NCBI GenBank assembly: GCA_017522065.1
Contig: JAFXAD010000037.1
Location: 1-46,405, forward strand
Direction of reading: 5' to 3'
Source of the DNA: Bacteroidales bacterium
Lineage (GTDB): Bacteria > Bacteroidota > Bacteroidia > Bacteroidales > P3
Length of the DNA stretch: 46,405 bases
The stretch's first letter is position 1. Every line of letters begins with the position of its first letter. The position numbers and the translations under genes are program-made. A model generated the notes under the pieces. The model did no database searches and had not been told where the DNA came from. It saw only the letters and a list, made by a program, of their open reading frames with translations. Of this stretch, positions 7,504 through 15,843 are shown in pieces.

Positions 7504-7689
7504 TTACCAGGTCCAGTCCTGTTCATTTTCATAGCTCCCGGCCTTGTTGAGGTCTTCACTTCCGCCGCCACTGATTAGAAACAGATCGAAAAGTACATTC
7601 CTCGGCGATCCTTGAACTGATCCCACAAAACCCTGTTCAACAACAAAAGAAACAGAGGTTAATTCTGGAGCGATGTATTTCTCTTTCAT
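7504..7689 (-). CDS. Small uncharacterised protein between mazG and aroB
   Basis: A 61-residue protein starting at ATG 7689 (MKEKYIAPELTSVSF); a start at 7719 would run back into the mazG coding end and adds 10 basic residues, so I prefer the shorter form. It resembles a recurring Bacteroidales type of tiny protein: an N-terminal K-Y-x-x-P-E-L-x-x-V-x-F motif, a VEQGFVGS turn, a Gly-rich middle (LISGGGS) and an acidic aromatic end (YENEQDWTW). There is no signal peptide. It sits within the operon, 10 nt after mazG and 23 nt before aroB. Function unknown; the layout of conserved leader plus variable Gly/aromatic tail is reminiscent of modified-peptide precursors, but no maturase is nearby. Confidence 0.6.
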   Translation of the reverse strand: MKEKYIAPELTSVSFVVEQGFVGSVQGSPRNVLFDLFLISGGGSEDLNKAGSYENEQDWTW

Positions 7690-7699
7690 ATTGAGTAGA

Positions 7700-8527
7700 T
7701 TATTTCGTTTTAGCTTCATTCCAAAGTTTTTCCATTTCCTCGAGCGTCATTTCTGACAACGAGCGTCCCGACAGACGTGACTGGTCTTCGACATACGAGA
7801 AGCGCTTGAAAAACTTCTGATTTGCACGAACCATTGCAGTATCGGCATTCAGGCCTTCCATACGCGCCCATTTTACGATAGCAAAAAGCAAGTCACCCAA
7901 TTCTTCCTCGGCGTGGGATTTGGGACTTGTTCCATGAGAGTTAGCCACCGTTTCTTGTCCTTTGCTTTCTTCATGCATTTCGACAAGAGCCTCTTCAAAT
8001 TCGTGGTACTCTTCCAACACTTTGTTCTTGGCACCTTCCACATCCGGAAACTCAAATCCGACCCCTGCCGCTTTCTCCTGCATCCGTATAGCCTTCACAA
8101 TGGGTGGCAGCGACTGCGGAACGCCTTCAAGAACCGACTTGCGGCCCTCTTTCATCTTCACCTGTTCCCACCGGGGCGTATCATGCTGGGTCACCGGCTG
8201 CATATTACCAGCCTTATCGGGAAGTGAAATATGGGGATGCCTTGCTATCAGTTTCTTACATATCCCATCGAGAACATCCGCCACACCGAACCGACCCTCG
8301 TCTTCTGCAATCTTTGAATAGAACATCAAATGCATAAACAAGTCGCCCAATTCCTTGCGCATTTCATCATAATTGCCGGCAACAATGGCTTCTGACAATT
8401 CGTGCACCTCTTCGATTGTCAAATAACGCAAAGAATCAATCGTTTGTACACTATCCCAGGGGCATTCTTTGCGTAGAACATCAAGTATAGAGCTTAACCA
8501 ATGAATGGACTTTTGTTCCTCTGTCAT
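7700..8527 (-). CDS. mazG: Nucleoside triphosphate pyrophosphohydrolase MazG
   Basis: Hydrolyses NTPs to NMP and pyrophosphate, clearing non-canonical nucleotides. The 275-residue protein has two MazG halves: the N-terminal metal motif EEVHELSEA with EELGDLFMHLMFYSKIA-like helices (actual start KELGDLF), and a second EEYHEFEEA with EEELGDLLFAIV. Between them a linker of about 20 residues (ESKGQETVANSHGTSPKSHA) is longer than usual. The C-terminus ends in the family-typical LEEMEKLWNEAK. It heads the minus-strand series with the small protein and aroB and is divergent from cutC. Confidence 0.93.
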   Translation of the reverse strand: MTEEQKSIHWLSSILDVLRKECPWDSVQTIDSLRYLTIEEVHELSEAIVAGNYDEMRKELGDLFMHLMFYSKIAEDEGRFGVADVLDGICKKLIARHPHISLPDKAGNMQPVTQHDTPRWEQVKMKEGRKSVLEGVPQSLPPIVKAIRMQEKAAGVGFEFPDVEGAKNKVLEEYHEFEEALVEMHEESKGQETVANSHGTSPKSHAEEELGDLLFAIVKWARMEGLNADTAMVRANQKFFKRFSYVEDQSRLSGRSLSEMTLEEMEKLWNEAKTK

Positions 8528-8644
8528 TCTTTTGAAAATATATACACTTGTTTATTACACTAAATAACAGAATGTTATCATCAGAGTTAATAATCTTCAA
8601 ATCCATGCAAAATTACAAAAAATATATTTAAATCTAAAATTTAG

Positions 8645-8652
8645 TATTTTTG
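8645..8652 (+). promoter_or_regulatory. -7 element upstream of cutC
   Basis: TATTTTTG at 8645-8652, 42 nt before ATG 8694, fits TAnnTTTG. The -33 region is AT-rich with no clear TTTG at the right spacing. Confidence 0.4.
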
Positions 8653-8693
8653 CATATAAACACATAAAGCAAACAACACTTCAAAACATTGAT

Positions 8694-9371
8694 ATGCAAG
8701 TAGAAATCTGTTGCAACTCCACTCTCTCGGCACGCAACGCAAAACGCGGCGGCGCCTACCGAATCGAACTATGCCAGGCCCTTGGTGAAGGCGGCACAAC
8801 ACCATCAGCTGCAGCCATTGAATACTGCGTAAAAGAATTAGGGCTTCACACCAGGGTGCTGATTCGTCCTCGAGGTGGTAATTTCCATTATGACAAAGAA
8901 GATATGCGCCTTATTCTAAGAGACATAGAACTTGCACATAAACTCGGAGCCCATGCCGTAGTGGTGGGCTTCCTTACCGCTGAAGCCGACATCGACACAA
9001 CACAGACACGCGAAGCTGTAAAAGCGGCGGAAGGACTTAGCGTCACTTTCCACCGTGCATTTGACGAATGCCGTAATCCACATGATGCTCTGGAACAAGT
9101 CATTGACTGTGGGTGCAACAAACTGCTGACTTCCGGCTGCGCGCCAACGGCTATGGAAGGCAAAGAGATGCTCAGACAACTCGTCCTACAGGCAGACGGA
9201 CGTATAGACATAATCGGAGCTGCTGGCATCACGACTGTCAACGTGAAACAAATCGTCTTGGAATCAGGCTTGTACGAAGTCCACGGTTCTCTGAAACACA
9301 CCATCGATGGACTAACCTGCACCGACGCCAACCAAGTACGTGAATTCATGAGAATTACAGATACTTTATAA
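8694..9371 (+). CDS. cutC: CutC family protein
   Basis: A 225-residue TIM-barrel protein of the CutC family, historically linked to copper homeostasis; its biochemical reaction is not established. It has the family hallmarks MQVEICCNS, GAYRIELCQAL-GGTTPS, VLIRPRGGNFHY, TFHRAFDEC, LLTSGC and GAAGI. It is followed after 28 nt by the transglutaminase lipoprotein on the same strand, but their roles are not obviously linked. Gene symbol follows the family name, not demonstrated copper function. Confidence 0.9.
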   Translation: MQVEICCNSTLSARNAKRGGAYRIELCQALGEGGTTPSAAAIEYCVKELGLHTRVLIRPRGGNFHYDKEDMRLILRDIELAHKLGAHAVVVGFLTAEADIDTTQTREAVKAAEGLSVTFHRAFDECRNPHDALEQVIDCGCNKLLTSGCAPTAMEGKEMLRQLVLQADGRIDIIGAAGITTVNVKQIVLESGLYEVHGSLKHTIDGLTCTDANQVREFMRITDTL

Positions 9372-9399
9372 GATCATTCAATCAGCAAAACATCTAACA

Positions 9400-12093
9400 A
9401 TGAAAAAACTTAAACCGTTTGTTTTTACACTTCTATTTGCATTAGTAGCGACTTCCTGCAATAAGGACAAGCACTTCATCTCCGACAAAAGCTACCGCGA
9501 ACAGGTACACGCCGACTTCATGGCCCGACAGCAGCTTGCCTCTGGACGCGCCGACGTCTTGTTCGACGGAATGGACACTTTGGACACCGAGACACGCGAG
9601 GCCTTGGAGTTCCTCTACGCCTATATGCCCTACAGCGATCTTGCCGATTATGACCAAACATTTTACTTGCAGCAGATTAGAGCCGCTTTCAAAGCACGCC
9701 AGGAGTTCAGCTGGGGCGAAAAGATTCCTGAAGACATCTTTCGCCACTTCGTTCTCGTATATCGTGTTAATAACGAAAATCTTGACACCGCACGGTTATT
9801 GATGCAGCACGAACTGAAACCACGCCTCGAAGGCCTTTCGATGTACGATGCAGCCCTCGAGGTCAACCACTGGTGCCACGAGTATGTTGCCTACCGCGCC
9901 AGCGACGGCCGCACATCGGCACCATTGGCCACAATGCGCACATCATTAGGACGTTGCGGCGAGGAATCGACCTTCGCCGTCACAGCCCTGCGCAGCGTCG
10001 GTATCCCCGCACGTCAGTGCTATACACCACGCTGGGCACACTGCGACGACAACCACGCCTGGGTAGAAGTCTACATTCCCGACAGCAACCGCTGGTACTT
10101 CCTCGGTGCTTGCGAACCTGACCCCGAACTGGATATGGGCTGGTTTGCAGTACCTTCCACTCGTTGTATGATGGTCCACAGCAAAGCCTTTGGGCGCTAC
10201 AAAGGCGATGAAGAAGTGGTGAAACAGACCGCGCTGTACAGCGAGCTTAACTTGCTGAGCCACTACGCCCCGACAAAGAAAGCCACCGTGCGCGTTTTCG
10301 ACGACAACAACAAGTCCGTCGAGGGTGCCAGTGTCAAGTTTAAATTATACAACTACAGCGAGTTCTATACCCTCGCAACAATAAAGACCGACAAGAACGG
10401 TATCGCTCAGCTAAGCACAGGACTCGGTGACCTGCAGATATGGGCCACCGACGGGCAGAATTACAATTACGTGATGATGGATGTCCGCAAGCAAGACACT
10501 GTAGACATATATCTTACGCGCGAAGCTGGAACAGAATACACCGAAATGGCCGACGTTGTTCCCCCTGTTGCCGGCGAAGCCAAGGTGACACCCACCAAAG
10601 AGAAAGCCGACCGCAACGTAAAACGCTTGGAATATGAGGATTCCGTCCGCGGAGCATACGTTGCAACTTTCCCGACAAAAGAAAACTACAAAAACCTGCT
10701 GAAACCCTACAACAACCTGACCGACGAGCAGGCTTGGGAACTGATCCACAAGGCCGAAGGAAACTATGAAGAAATAGCTAAATTCATAAATGATCACGCA
10801 GACGAAAACATCGCCGTAAACACAACAATAATAGCAGGAGAACGCGAGGGTAACATCGCTTGTAACTACATCTACGACTACCTCAAAACTTTCAGTGATA
10901 AGGATATGCGCGATATTTCGGCCGAAACTCTCGGGTCGCATTGGCGTGAGCCAAAAATATCTTGCGTTATGGAAACCTACGATGAATTCTACATCAAAGG
11001 CTTGATGCCTGCACGCATTAGCAACGAGATGGTGCGTCCATGGAGGCAATTCCTTGCAGAAAAACTTGCAGAGGTTAAAGATGCAAATTCATTGATAACA
11101 TGGACAAAAGAGAATATCATAATAGACGATACCGGCAACTACTACAATTGTCCCATTTCGCCCCGTGGCGTCTATGAACTGCGCCATAGCGACCGCCACA
11201 GTCGCGACATCTTCTTTGTTGCCGCCTGCCGTTCGCTGAATATTCCGGCCTATCTCGACAACGCCACCAACACCATATACGTATGTGATGGTGATGCTGA
11301 AAAGCTCTGGAAGAAAGGCAAATGGGTAAAAGTGTCGTTCGAAGAGGACACCGAAGTGCAACCAACCGCCAAACTGACGCTGACCTACAAACCGACCAAA
11401 GAGCTGGCCAAACCCGTCTACTGGCCACACTTCACGATAGCAAAATACGAGAACGGCGACTTTGTCACCTTCGACTTCGAAAACGACAGTCGCATGGACA
11501 AATTTCCAGCAACAATAAGCTTGGAACCAGGCTACTACCGCCTAATGACCGGCAATCGCTATCCTGAAGGCGACGTACTGACACGTGCCGAATATTTCAC
11601 CGTAAAAGAAGGTCAAAAAATCACTAAAGAAATCATTCTAAGGCCTTTGGTTGACCGCAGCGAAAAAACAACCGCAAGCATCGATCCCACACAGGAAATC
11701 ATTGCCGATATGGCCACTTTGGCCGACTATGCCGGCAGCACGGGAATGCTATTCATCTTCGTTGGCGACTACAAAGAGCCCAGCAAGCACCTTATCAAAG
11801 AAATACAAGCCCTTGACAAGGAATACAAAGCGTGGGGAGGAATGATTTACCTCGTAGCACCAGCATCTGCGAAACCTATCAGCTTCGGTCTGCCCAACAC
11901 CGACTGCATCATCCGCGAAGCAAGCGACAAAGATCCGTTCGAGAAACAAATTGTCGAGGCGCTGAAACTCGACCTCAAAAACGACTATCCGCTTGTTGCT
12001 CTGGTAGATAAAAGAGGTGAAATACTACTACACAGCCATGGATATTCAATCGGACTGGCGGAACAAATTCTGAAAAGAACCAAAATAGAATAA
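9400..12093 (+). CDS. Large lipoprotein with transglutaminase-like and thioredoxin-like domains
   Basis: The 897-residue protein starts with a lipoprotein signal (MKKLKPFVFTLLFALVATSC, Cys20). A transglutaminase-like core lies at about 150-245: C186 (LGRCGEES), H219 (DDNHAW) and an acidic residue in GACEPD supply a Cys-His-Asp/Glu triad. Residues about 275-370 look like a carboxypeptidase-regulatory-type beta domain. A second region at about 570-650 (RHSDRHSRDIFFVAACRS, LNIPAYL) imitates the transglutaminase core but has no nucleophile Cys in the expected place. The last 140 residues resemble a thioredoxin fold (GMLFIFVGDY...YPLVALVDKRGEILLHSHGYS) without a CxxC. Probably attached to the envelope, acting on peptides or proteins; substrate unknown. 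Confidence 0.8.
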   Translation: MKKLKPFVFTLLFALVATSCNKDKHFISDKSYREQVHADFMARQQLASGRADVLFDGMDTLDTETREALEFLYAYMPYSDLADYDQTFYLQQIRAAFKARQEFSWGEKIPEDIFRHFVLVYRVNNENLDTARLLMQHELKPRLEGLSMYDAALEVNHWCHEYVAYRASDGRTSAPLATMRTSLGRCGEESTFAVTALRSVGIPARQCYTPRWAHCDDNHAWVEVYIPDSNRWYFLGACEPDPELDMGWFAVPSTRCMMVHSKAFGRYKGDEEVVKQTALYSELNLLSHYAPTKKATVRVFDDNNKSVEGASVKFKLYNYSEFYTLATIKTDKNGIAQLSTGLGDLQIWATDGQNYNYVMMDVRKQDTVDIYLTREAGTEYTEMADVVPPVAGEAKVTPTKEKADRNVKRLEYEDSVRGAYVATFPTKENYKNLLKPYNNLTDEQAWELIHKAEGNYEEIAKFINDHADENIAVNTTIIAGEREGNIACNYIYDYLKTFSDKDMRDISAETLGSHWREPKISCVMETYDEFYIKGLMPARISNEMVRPWRQFLAEKLAEVKDANSLITWTKENIIIDDTGNYYNCPISPRGVYELRHSDRHSRDIFFVAACRSLNIPAYLDNATNTIYVCDGDAEKLWKKGKWVKVSFEEDTEVQPTAKLTLTYKPTKELAKPVYWPHFTIAKYENGDFVTFDFENDSRMDKFPATISLEPGYYRLMTGNRYPEGDVLTRAEYFTVKEGQKITKEIILRPLVDRSEKTTASIDPTQEIIADMATLADYAGSTGMLFIFVGDYKEPSKHLIKEIQALDKEYKAWGGMIYLVAPASAKPISFGLPNTDCIIREASDKDPFEKQIVEALKLDLKNDYPLVALVDKRGEILLHSHGYSIGLAEQILKRTKIE

Positions 12094-12106
12094 CTGCTAT
12101 ATTATA

Positions 12107-12122
12107 TATTTTTGTATTTTTG
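12107..12122 (+). promoter_or_regulatory. Tandem -7 elements upstream of glmS
   Basis: TATTTTTG occurs twice back to back (12107-12114 and 12115-12122), each matching TAnnTTTG, about 100 nt before the glmS ATG. Good -33 boxes are not obvious. No glmS-ribozyme-like fold is apparent in the A-rich leader. Confidence 0.45.
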
Positions 12123-12220
12123 CAGACACTATTATCAAGGCAAACTATATATATAGATTGTCTTAAATGCGCGTACTCAATAATTTACAAAACAAAAACA
12201 AATTCAAAAAAAAGAAAATT

Positions 12221-14089
12221 ATGTGTGGAATTGTAGGATACATCGGGGAACAGGAAGCATACCCCATCTTGATTAAAGGACTTCATCGTTTGGAATACAG
12301 AGGTTACGACAGTGCCGGAGTCTCGATGATTAATAGCGAAGGCGTACTGTCTGTCTACAAAGCAAAAGGAAAAGTGTCTGTCCTTGAAGACTCTGTGGCC
12401 GATAAAGACACGAGTGGAACAATAGGAATCGCCCACACCCGCTGGGCCACACACGGCGAACCTAACGCAACCAACGCCCATCCACATTTCTCACAGTCAA
12501 AGAACCTGTCGCTTGTCCATAACGGAATCATAGAGAACTACAAACCCCTCCGTATCGAGATGGAGAAGCACGGAATGACATTCTGTAGCGAAACCGACAC
12601 CGAGGTACTTGTACAGTTGGTAGAATACACACAAAATACCCACAATTGCGACCTTTACACCGCTGTTCAGCTGGCACTTAAAAGCGTTATCGGCGCCTAC
12701 GCCATCGCCATCCTGGACCGTCGCAATCCAGACCAATTGATATGTGCCAGAAAAGGTAGCCCGCTGATCATCGGCGTAGGCAAAAACAACGACAAAAAAG
12801 ACTGCAAAGCAGAGTTCTTCCTCGGAAGCGACGCCACCCCTATCATAGAATACACAAACAAAGTCATTTACCTCCAAGACGAAGAGATTGCCATCATGGA
12901 CCGCAAAGGCAATCTAAAAATAACCAACCTCAGCAATGTCAAACAGACTCCTCAACTCGTGACATTGCAGATGAACCTTGACGAACTGGAGAAAGGCGGA
13001 TTCCCGCATTTCATGCTTAAAGAGATTTTTGAGCAGCCTTCCGCATTGCGTATATGCACAAAAGGCCGCTTGAATATTGTCGACAAAGACATTCTGCTTA
13101 GCGGCATCATCGACCACAAGGAGAAGTTCATCAATGCTCGCCGAATAATCATCTGCGCCTGCGGAACATCGTGGCACTCAGCCCTTATCGGAAAATACTT
13201 CATCGAAGAAGCCGCACAGATTCCCGTCGAGGTGGAATACGCCTCCGAATTTCGCTACCGTAACCCCGTCATCTTCCCCGACGACGTGGTCATAGCCGTC
13301 TCTCAGTCGGGCGAAACAGCCGATACACTTGCTGCCATTCAGCTGGCCAAGAGCAAGGGTGCCTTCCTTTACGGAATTTGCAACGTAATTGGCTCCTCAA
13401 TCCCTCGCGCCACCGACAGCGGCACATACCTCCACGTAGGCCCAGAAATCGGCGTAGCGTCGACAAAAGCCTTCACAGGACAGGTCATAACTCTTTTCAT
13501 GCTCGGCCTTGCTATTGCAAAAGAAAAGAAAACCCTCAGCGAGGAAATGTTCCACATGCTCGTTGACGAGCTGCAGAAGATTCCAGAAAAAATGCAGTGG
13601 ACTCTCGACAACAACAAAGGCATCGACCAGTTTGCACAGATGTTCACCTATGCACGCAACTTCATTTATCTGGGACGCGGCTACAACTATCCCGTAGCCC
13701 TCGAAGGAGCATTGAAACTGAAAGAGATAAGCTACATCCATGCCGAAGGTTATCCTGCTGCCGAAATGAAGCACGGACCTATTGCTCTTATCGATGAGGA
13801 GATGCCCGTCGTCGTCATAGCCCCCAAACGAGGCATGTACGACAAAATCGTCAGCAACATCCAGGAAATCAAGTCAAGAAAAGGAAAAATCATCAGTGTG
13901 GTTACGGAGGGAGACACCATTGTCAAAGGCATGTCGGACTACTGCTTCGAGATACCCGACACACGCGACTGCTACGTGCCTCTTCTGGCCATCCTGCCCC
14001 TGCAGCTCCTCTCCTACTATGTAGCCATCGCCAAAGGACGCAATGTCGACCAACCACGCAACCTGGCCAAATCCGTCACAGTAGAATAA
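12221..14089 (+). CDS. glmS: Glutamine-fructose-6-phosphate aminotransferase GlmS
   Basis: Makes glucosamine-6-phosphate from fructose-6-phosphate and glutamine for peptidoglycan and LPS. The start must be ATG 12221, because the mature enzyme needs Cys immediately after Met (MCGIVGYIG); the frame is open 18 codons further upstream. From there it has 622 residues. Glutaminase motifs: RGYDSAG, HTRWATHG, NGIIENY. Isomerase half: two SIS domains with ACGTSWHSALIGKYF, SQSGETADTLAA, VASTKAFTGQ and the C-terminal LAKSVTVE. A shared hairpin terminator lies just beyond the stop. Confidence 0.97.
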   Translation: MCGIVGYIGEQEAYPILIKGLHRLEYRGYDSAGVSMINSEGVLSVYKAKGKVSVLEDSVADKDTSGTIGIAHTRWATHGEPNATNAHPHFSQSKNLSLVHNGIIENYKPLRIEMEKHGMTFCSETDTEVLVQLVEYTQNTHNCDLYTAVQLALKSVIGAYAIAILDRRNPDQLICARKGSPLIIGVGKNNDKKDCKAEFFLGSDATPIIEYTNKVIYLQDEEIAIMDRKGNLKITNLSNVKQTPQLVTLQMNLDELEKGGFPHFMLKEIFEQPSALRICTKGRLNIVDKDILLSGIIDHKEKFINARRIIICACGTSWHSALIGKYFIEEAAQIPVEVEYASEFRYRNPVIFPDDVVIAVSQSGETADTLAAIQLAKSKGAFLYGICNVIGSSIPRATDSGTYLHVGPEIGVASTKAFTGQVITLFMLGLAIAKEKKTLSEEMFHMLVDELQKIPEKMQWTLDNNKGIDQFAQMFTYARNFIYLGRGYNYPVALEGALKLKEISYIHAEGYPAAEMKHGPIALIDEEMPVVVIAPKRGMYDKIVSNIQEIKSRKGKIISVVTEGDTIVKGMSDYCFEIPDTRDCYVPLLAILPLQLLSYYVAIAKGRNVDQPRNLAKSVTVE

Positions 14090-14107
14090 CCTTAACAATC
14101 AGATAAT

Positions 14108-14142
14108 AAAAAAGCCGTAGAATCACATCTACGGCTTTTTTT
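14108..14142. terminator. Bidirectional terminator between glmS and tRNA-Lys
   Basis: AAAAAAGCCGTAG (14108-14120), an 8-nt loop and CTACGGCTTTTTTT form a strong stem with A and T tracts on both sides, so it can stop glmS from the left and the two tRNA genes from the right. Confidence 0.9.
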
Positions 14143-14143
14143 G

Positions 14144-14216
14144 TGACCACGCTGGGGCTCGAACCCAGGACCCCATCCTTAAAAGGGATGTGCTCTACCT
14201 GCTGAGCTACGTAGTC
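14144..14216 (-). tRNA. tRNA-Lys (UUU), copy 2
   Basis: 73 nt on the minus strand. Acceptor stem GACTACG pairs with CGTGGTC (one G-U), discriminator A, D arm GCTC-AGCAGGTA-GAGC, anticodon stem CATCC/GGATG around CTTTTAA giving anticodon UUU, and T arm CTGGG-TTCGAGC-CCCAG. CCA is not encoded. Identical in sequence to the copy 99 nt upstream. Confidence 0.97.
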
Positions 14217-14242
14217 AACAACATTATGTCCTTTTTCCTTTG

Positions 14243-14315
14243 TGACCACGCTGGGGCTCGAACCCAGGACCCCATCCTTAAAAGGGATGTGCTCTACCTG
14301 CTGAGCTACGTAGTC
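14243..14315 (-). tRNA. tRNA-Lys (UUU), copy 1
   Basis: Same 73-nt sequence and fold as the neighbouring copy, anticodon UUU, no encoded CCA. It is the promoter-proximal copy; only 26 nt separate the two genes, so they are probably one transcript cut by tRNA-processing enzymes. Confidence 0.97.
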
Positions 14316-14347
14316 AACGTATCGTTTAACCCTCAAATTTGAGTTTG

Positions 14348-14378
14348 CAAAAGTACTACTTTTTTATTTAACGACAAA
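14348..14378 (-). promoter_or_regulatory. Promoter of the tRNA-Lys pair
   Basis: Read on the minus strand: TTTG (14378-14375), 19 nt, TACTTTTG (14355-14348), an exact fit to the Bacteroidota consensus, ending 32 nt before the first tRNA. Confidence 0.75.
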
Positions 14379-14578
14379 ATAAATTTCAACAATCACACCA
14401 CTAAAAATATACAAACATTTAACTAACAACATATTATACAAACAATACTATTCACAGCGACGGTCTTTTATTTATCCCTGTTTTCATATTTCTTTTTGAA
14501 AAATAACAATTTTTGCGATTAAAAACAGATACTTTTCTACCGTATCGAACCCATTTTCTTCGACTCAAAATAAAAAAT
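14379..14578. other. AT-rich intergenic region between divergent promoters
   Basis: Between the minus-strand tRNA promoter and the plus-strand promoter at 14579 I see only very AT-rich sequence. There is no convincing open frame, hairpin or repeat. Confidence 0.6.
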
Positions 14579-14609
14579 TTTGCCGTTTTGAATTAAATCC
14601 GTATCTTTG
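14579..14609 (+). promoter_or_regulatory. Promoter of the small acidic protein-wbqC pair
   Basis: TTTG (14579-14582), 19 nt, TATCTTTG (14602-14609): a full Bacteroidota -33/-7 match, 41 nt before ATG 14651. Confidence 0.75.
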
Positions 14610-14650
14610 TAAAATAATTTGAACAATACAAACCATAACACACATACCTA

Positions 14651-15064
14651 ATGGAACAAGTAATCAAAATAAAAGAAGGACTCGGAAACATTCGGTTTGA
14701 CATGCCCGTCGAAGAGGTCGTAAGCATACTCGGCGAGGCCGAAGAGGTCGAAAGCGTGGAAAACGCATTGGACGAACCCACGACGATACTACATTACAAC
14801 GACGGACTGTTAACATTGTTTTTCGAAGGCGAAAACCCGGTACTAAGTTGCATCGACACATCCGACGAAAACTGCACACTGTTTGGGGCGGACATTTTTG
14901 AAATGGACGAGAAAAGCATCGTAAGCCTTATGGTCAAAAACGAATACTTTGAGCAGGACATAGAAGAAGAGGCCTGGGGCGAACGCAGAATAACCTTCGG
15001 CGAAGGTAATATCGATTTCTTTTTTGAAAAAGACGAACTGTTGGCAGTTGTATACGGAAAATAA
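14651..15064 (+). CDS. Uncharacterised small acidic protein
   Basis: 137 residues, rich in Glu and Asp (EEAWGER, DENCTLFGADIFEMDE), with no signal peptide. The start KIKEGLGNIRFDMPVEEVVSI then LGEAEEVE follows a pattern seen in many small two-layer proteins where FxMxxxEVxxxLGxP marks an alpha-beta hairpin (BamE-like or ankyrin-unrelated bacterial families); I cannot assign the family. It sits 3 nt before the WbqC gene behind a clear promoter, so the two are surely co-expressed. Confidence 0.75.
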   Translation: MEQVIKIKEGLGNIRFDMPVEEVVSILGEAEEVESVENALDEPTTILHYNDGLLTLFFEGENPVLSCIDTSDENCTLFGADIFEMDEKSIVSLMVKNEYFEQDIEEEAWGERRITFGEGNIDFFFEKDELLAVVYGK

Positions 15065-15067
15065 ACG

Positions 15068-15706
15068 ATGAACGACAGAACAACCATTTTCCCATCGTCA
15101 TTTCTACCGCCCATTGCCATCATGTCGGCAATGAGCAAACAAGCCTTAAAAACCGGCACAATACGCATAGAACGCCACGAAACCTTCCCAAAACAGACAC
15201 ATCGGAACAGGACGGTTATAATCACCGCAGGAGGACCCATGGCCATGAGCGTGCCCATCACACGGCCAAACGGCAACCACACATGCATCTCTGATATCGA
15301 AATAAGCTACACCGAACGCTGGGACATCCATTTCGAACGAACAATCGACGCGGCGTACAACGCTTCGCCATATTACATGTACTACCGGGACGACATATAC
15401 AGAATCATTGGAGGCCGTTTCAAAAAGCTGACAGAACTGAACGAAGCTTTATTAAACTTCCTGTTTGCAAAACTGAATATCGGCACGACAATCGAGTATA
15501 CCGACGAATATATAGGTACAGAACTGTACGAAAAAGACTATCGCAACATGTACTCCTACAAACATCCCGAAGAGCTACCGGCAATACCCGAATACACGCA
15601 GGTATTCCGAGACCGCATGCCATTCTATGGGAATGTCGGCATACTCGACGCTCTGTTCAACTTAGGGCCGGAAACAAGGAACTATCTCACGAAAATAGAC
15701 AGCTAA
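15068..15706 (+). CDS. WbqC family protein
   Basis: 212 residues matching the WbqC pattern: an N-terminal FPSSFLPPIA segment, HETFPKQTHRNRTVI, GGPMAMSVPI, then ISYTERWDIHFERTIDAAYNASPYY and YRDDI. WbqC-like proteins occur in O-antigen and other polysaccharide loci and are suspected cysteine-dependent or glycan-related enzymes, but their reaction is not known. Here it is outside any glycan cluster, 3 nt after a small acidic gene and convergent with mnmG. In many Bacteroidota it is a single-copy housekeeping-like gene. Confidence 0.8.
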   Translation: MNDRTTIFPSSFLPPIAIMSAMSKQALKTGTIRIERHETFPKQTHRNRTVIITAGGPMAMSVPITRPNGNHTCISDIEISYTERWDIHFERTIDAAYNASPYYMYYRDDIYRIIGGRFKKLTELNEALLNFLFAKLNIGTTIEYTDEYIGTELYEKDYRNMYSYKHPEELPAIPEYTQVFRDRMPFYGNVGILDALFNLGPETRNYLTKIDS

Positions 15707-15735
15707 AACACATAGACCATGTGGTTTAGACGCAA

Positions 15736-15751
15736 TGTTTCACGAGAAACA
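15736..15751. other. parS-like site 1
   Basis: TGTTTCACGAGAAACA differs at one base from the near-universal centromere 16-mer TGTTTCACGTGAAACA bound by ParB. It lies in the gap between convergent wbqC and mnmG. Confidence 0.65.
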
Positions 15752-15777
15752 TCAAAATAAGCACCGAATACACACAA

Positions 15778-15820
15778 CAAGCACCGTAATTATCATGGTC
15801 CATGACTTTTACGGTGCTTG
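15778..15820. terminator. Long hairpin between convergent wbqC and mnmG
   Basis: CAAGCACCGTAA (15778-15789) pairs perfectly with TTACGGTGCTTG (15809-15820) over 12 bp. The 19-nt loop contains CATGGTCCATG, which can fold on itself. AAGCACCG also occurs just upstream at 15759. It may stop transcription from both sides, although it lacks a long T-tract, and its right arm touches parS-like site 2. Confidence 0.6.
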
Positions 15821-15834
15821 TTTCACATGAAACA
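15819..15834. other. parS-like site 2
   Basis: TGTTTCACATGAAACA, one mismatch from TGTTTCACGTGAAACA, 68 bp from site 1 and 10 bp before the mnmG stop codon. Confidence 0.65.
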
Positions 15835-15843
15835 CTCCTACAT

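Noticed and set aside
12123-12220. glmS ribozyme in the glmS leader
   Set aside because: The leader is A-rich without the ribozyme's conserved stems, and only about 100 nt long.
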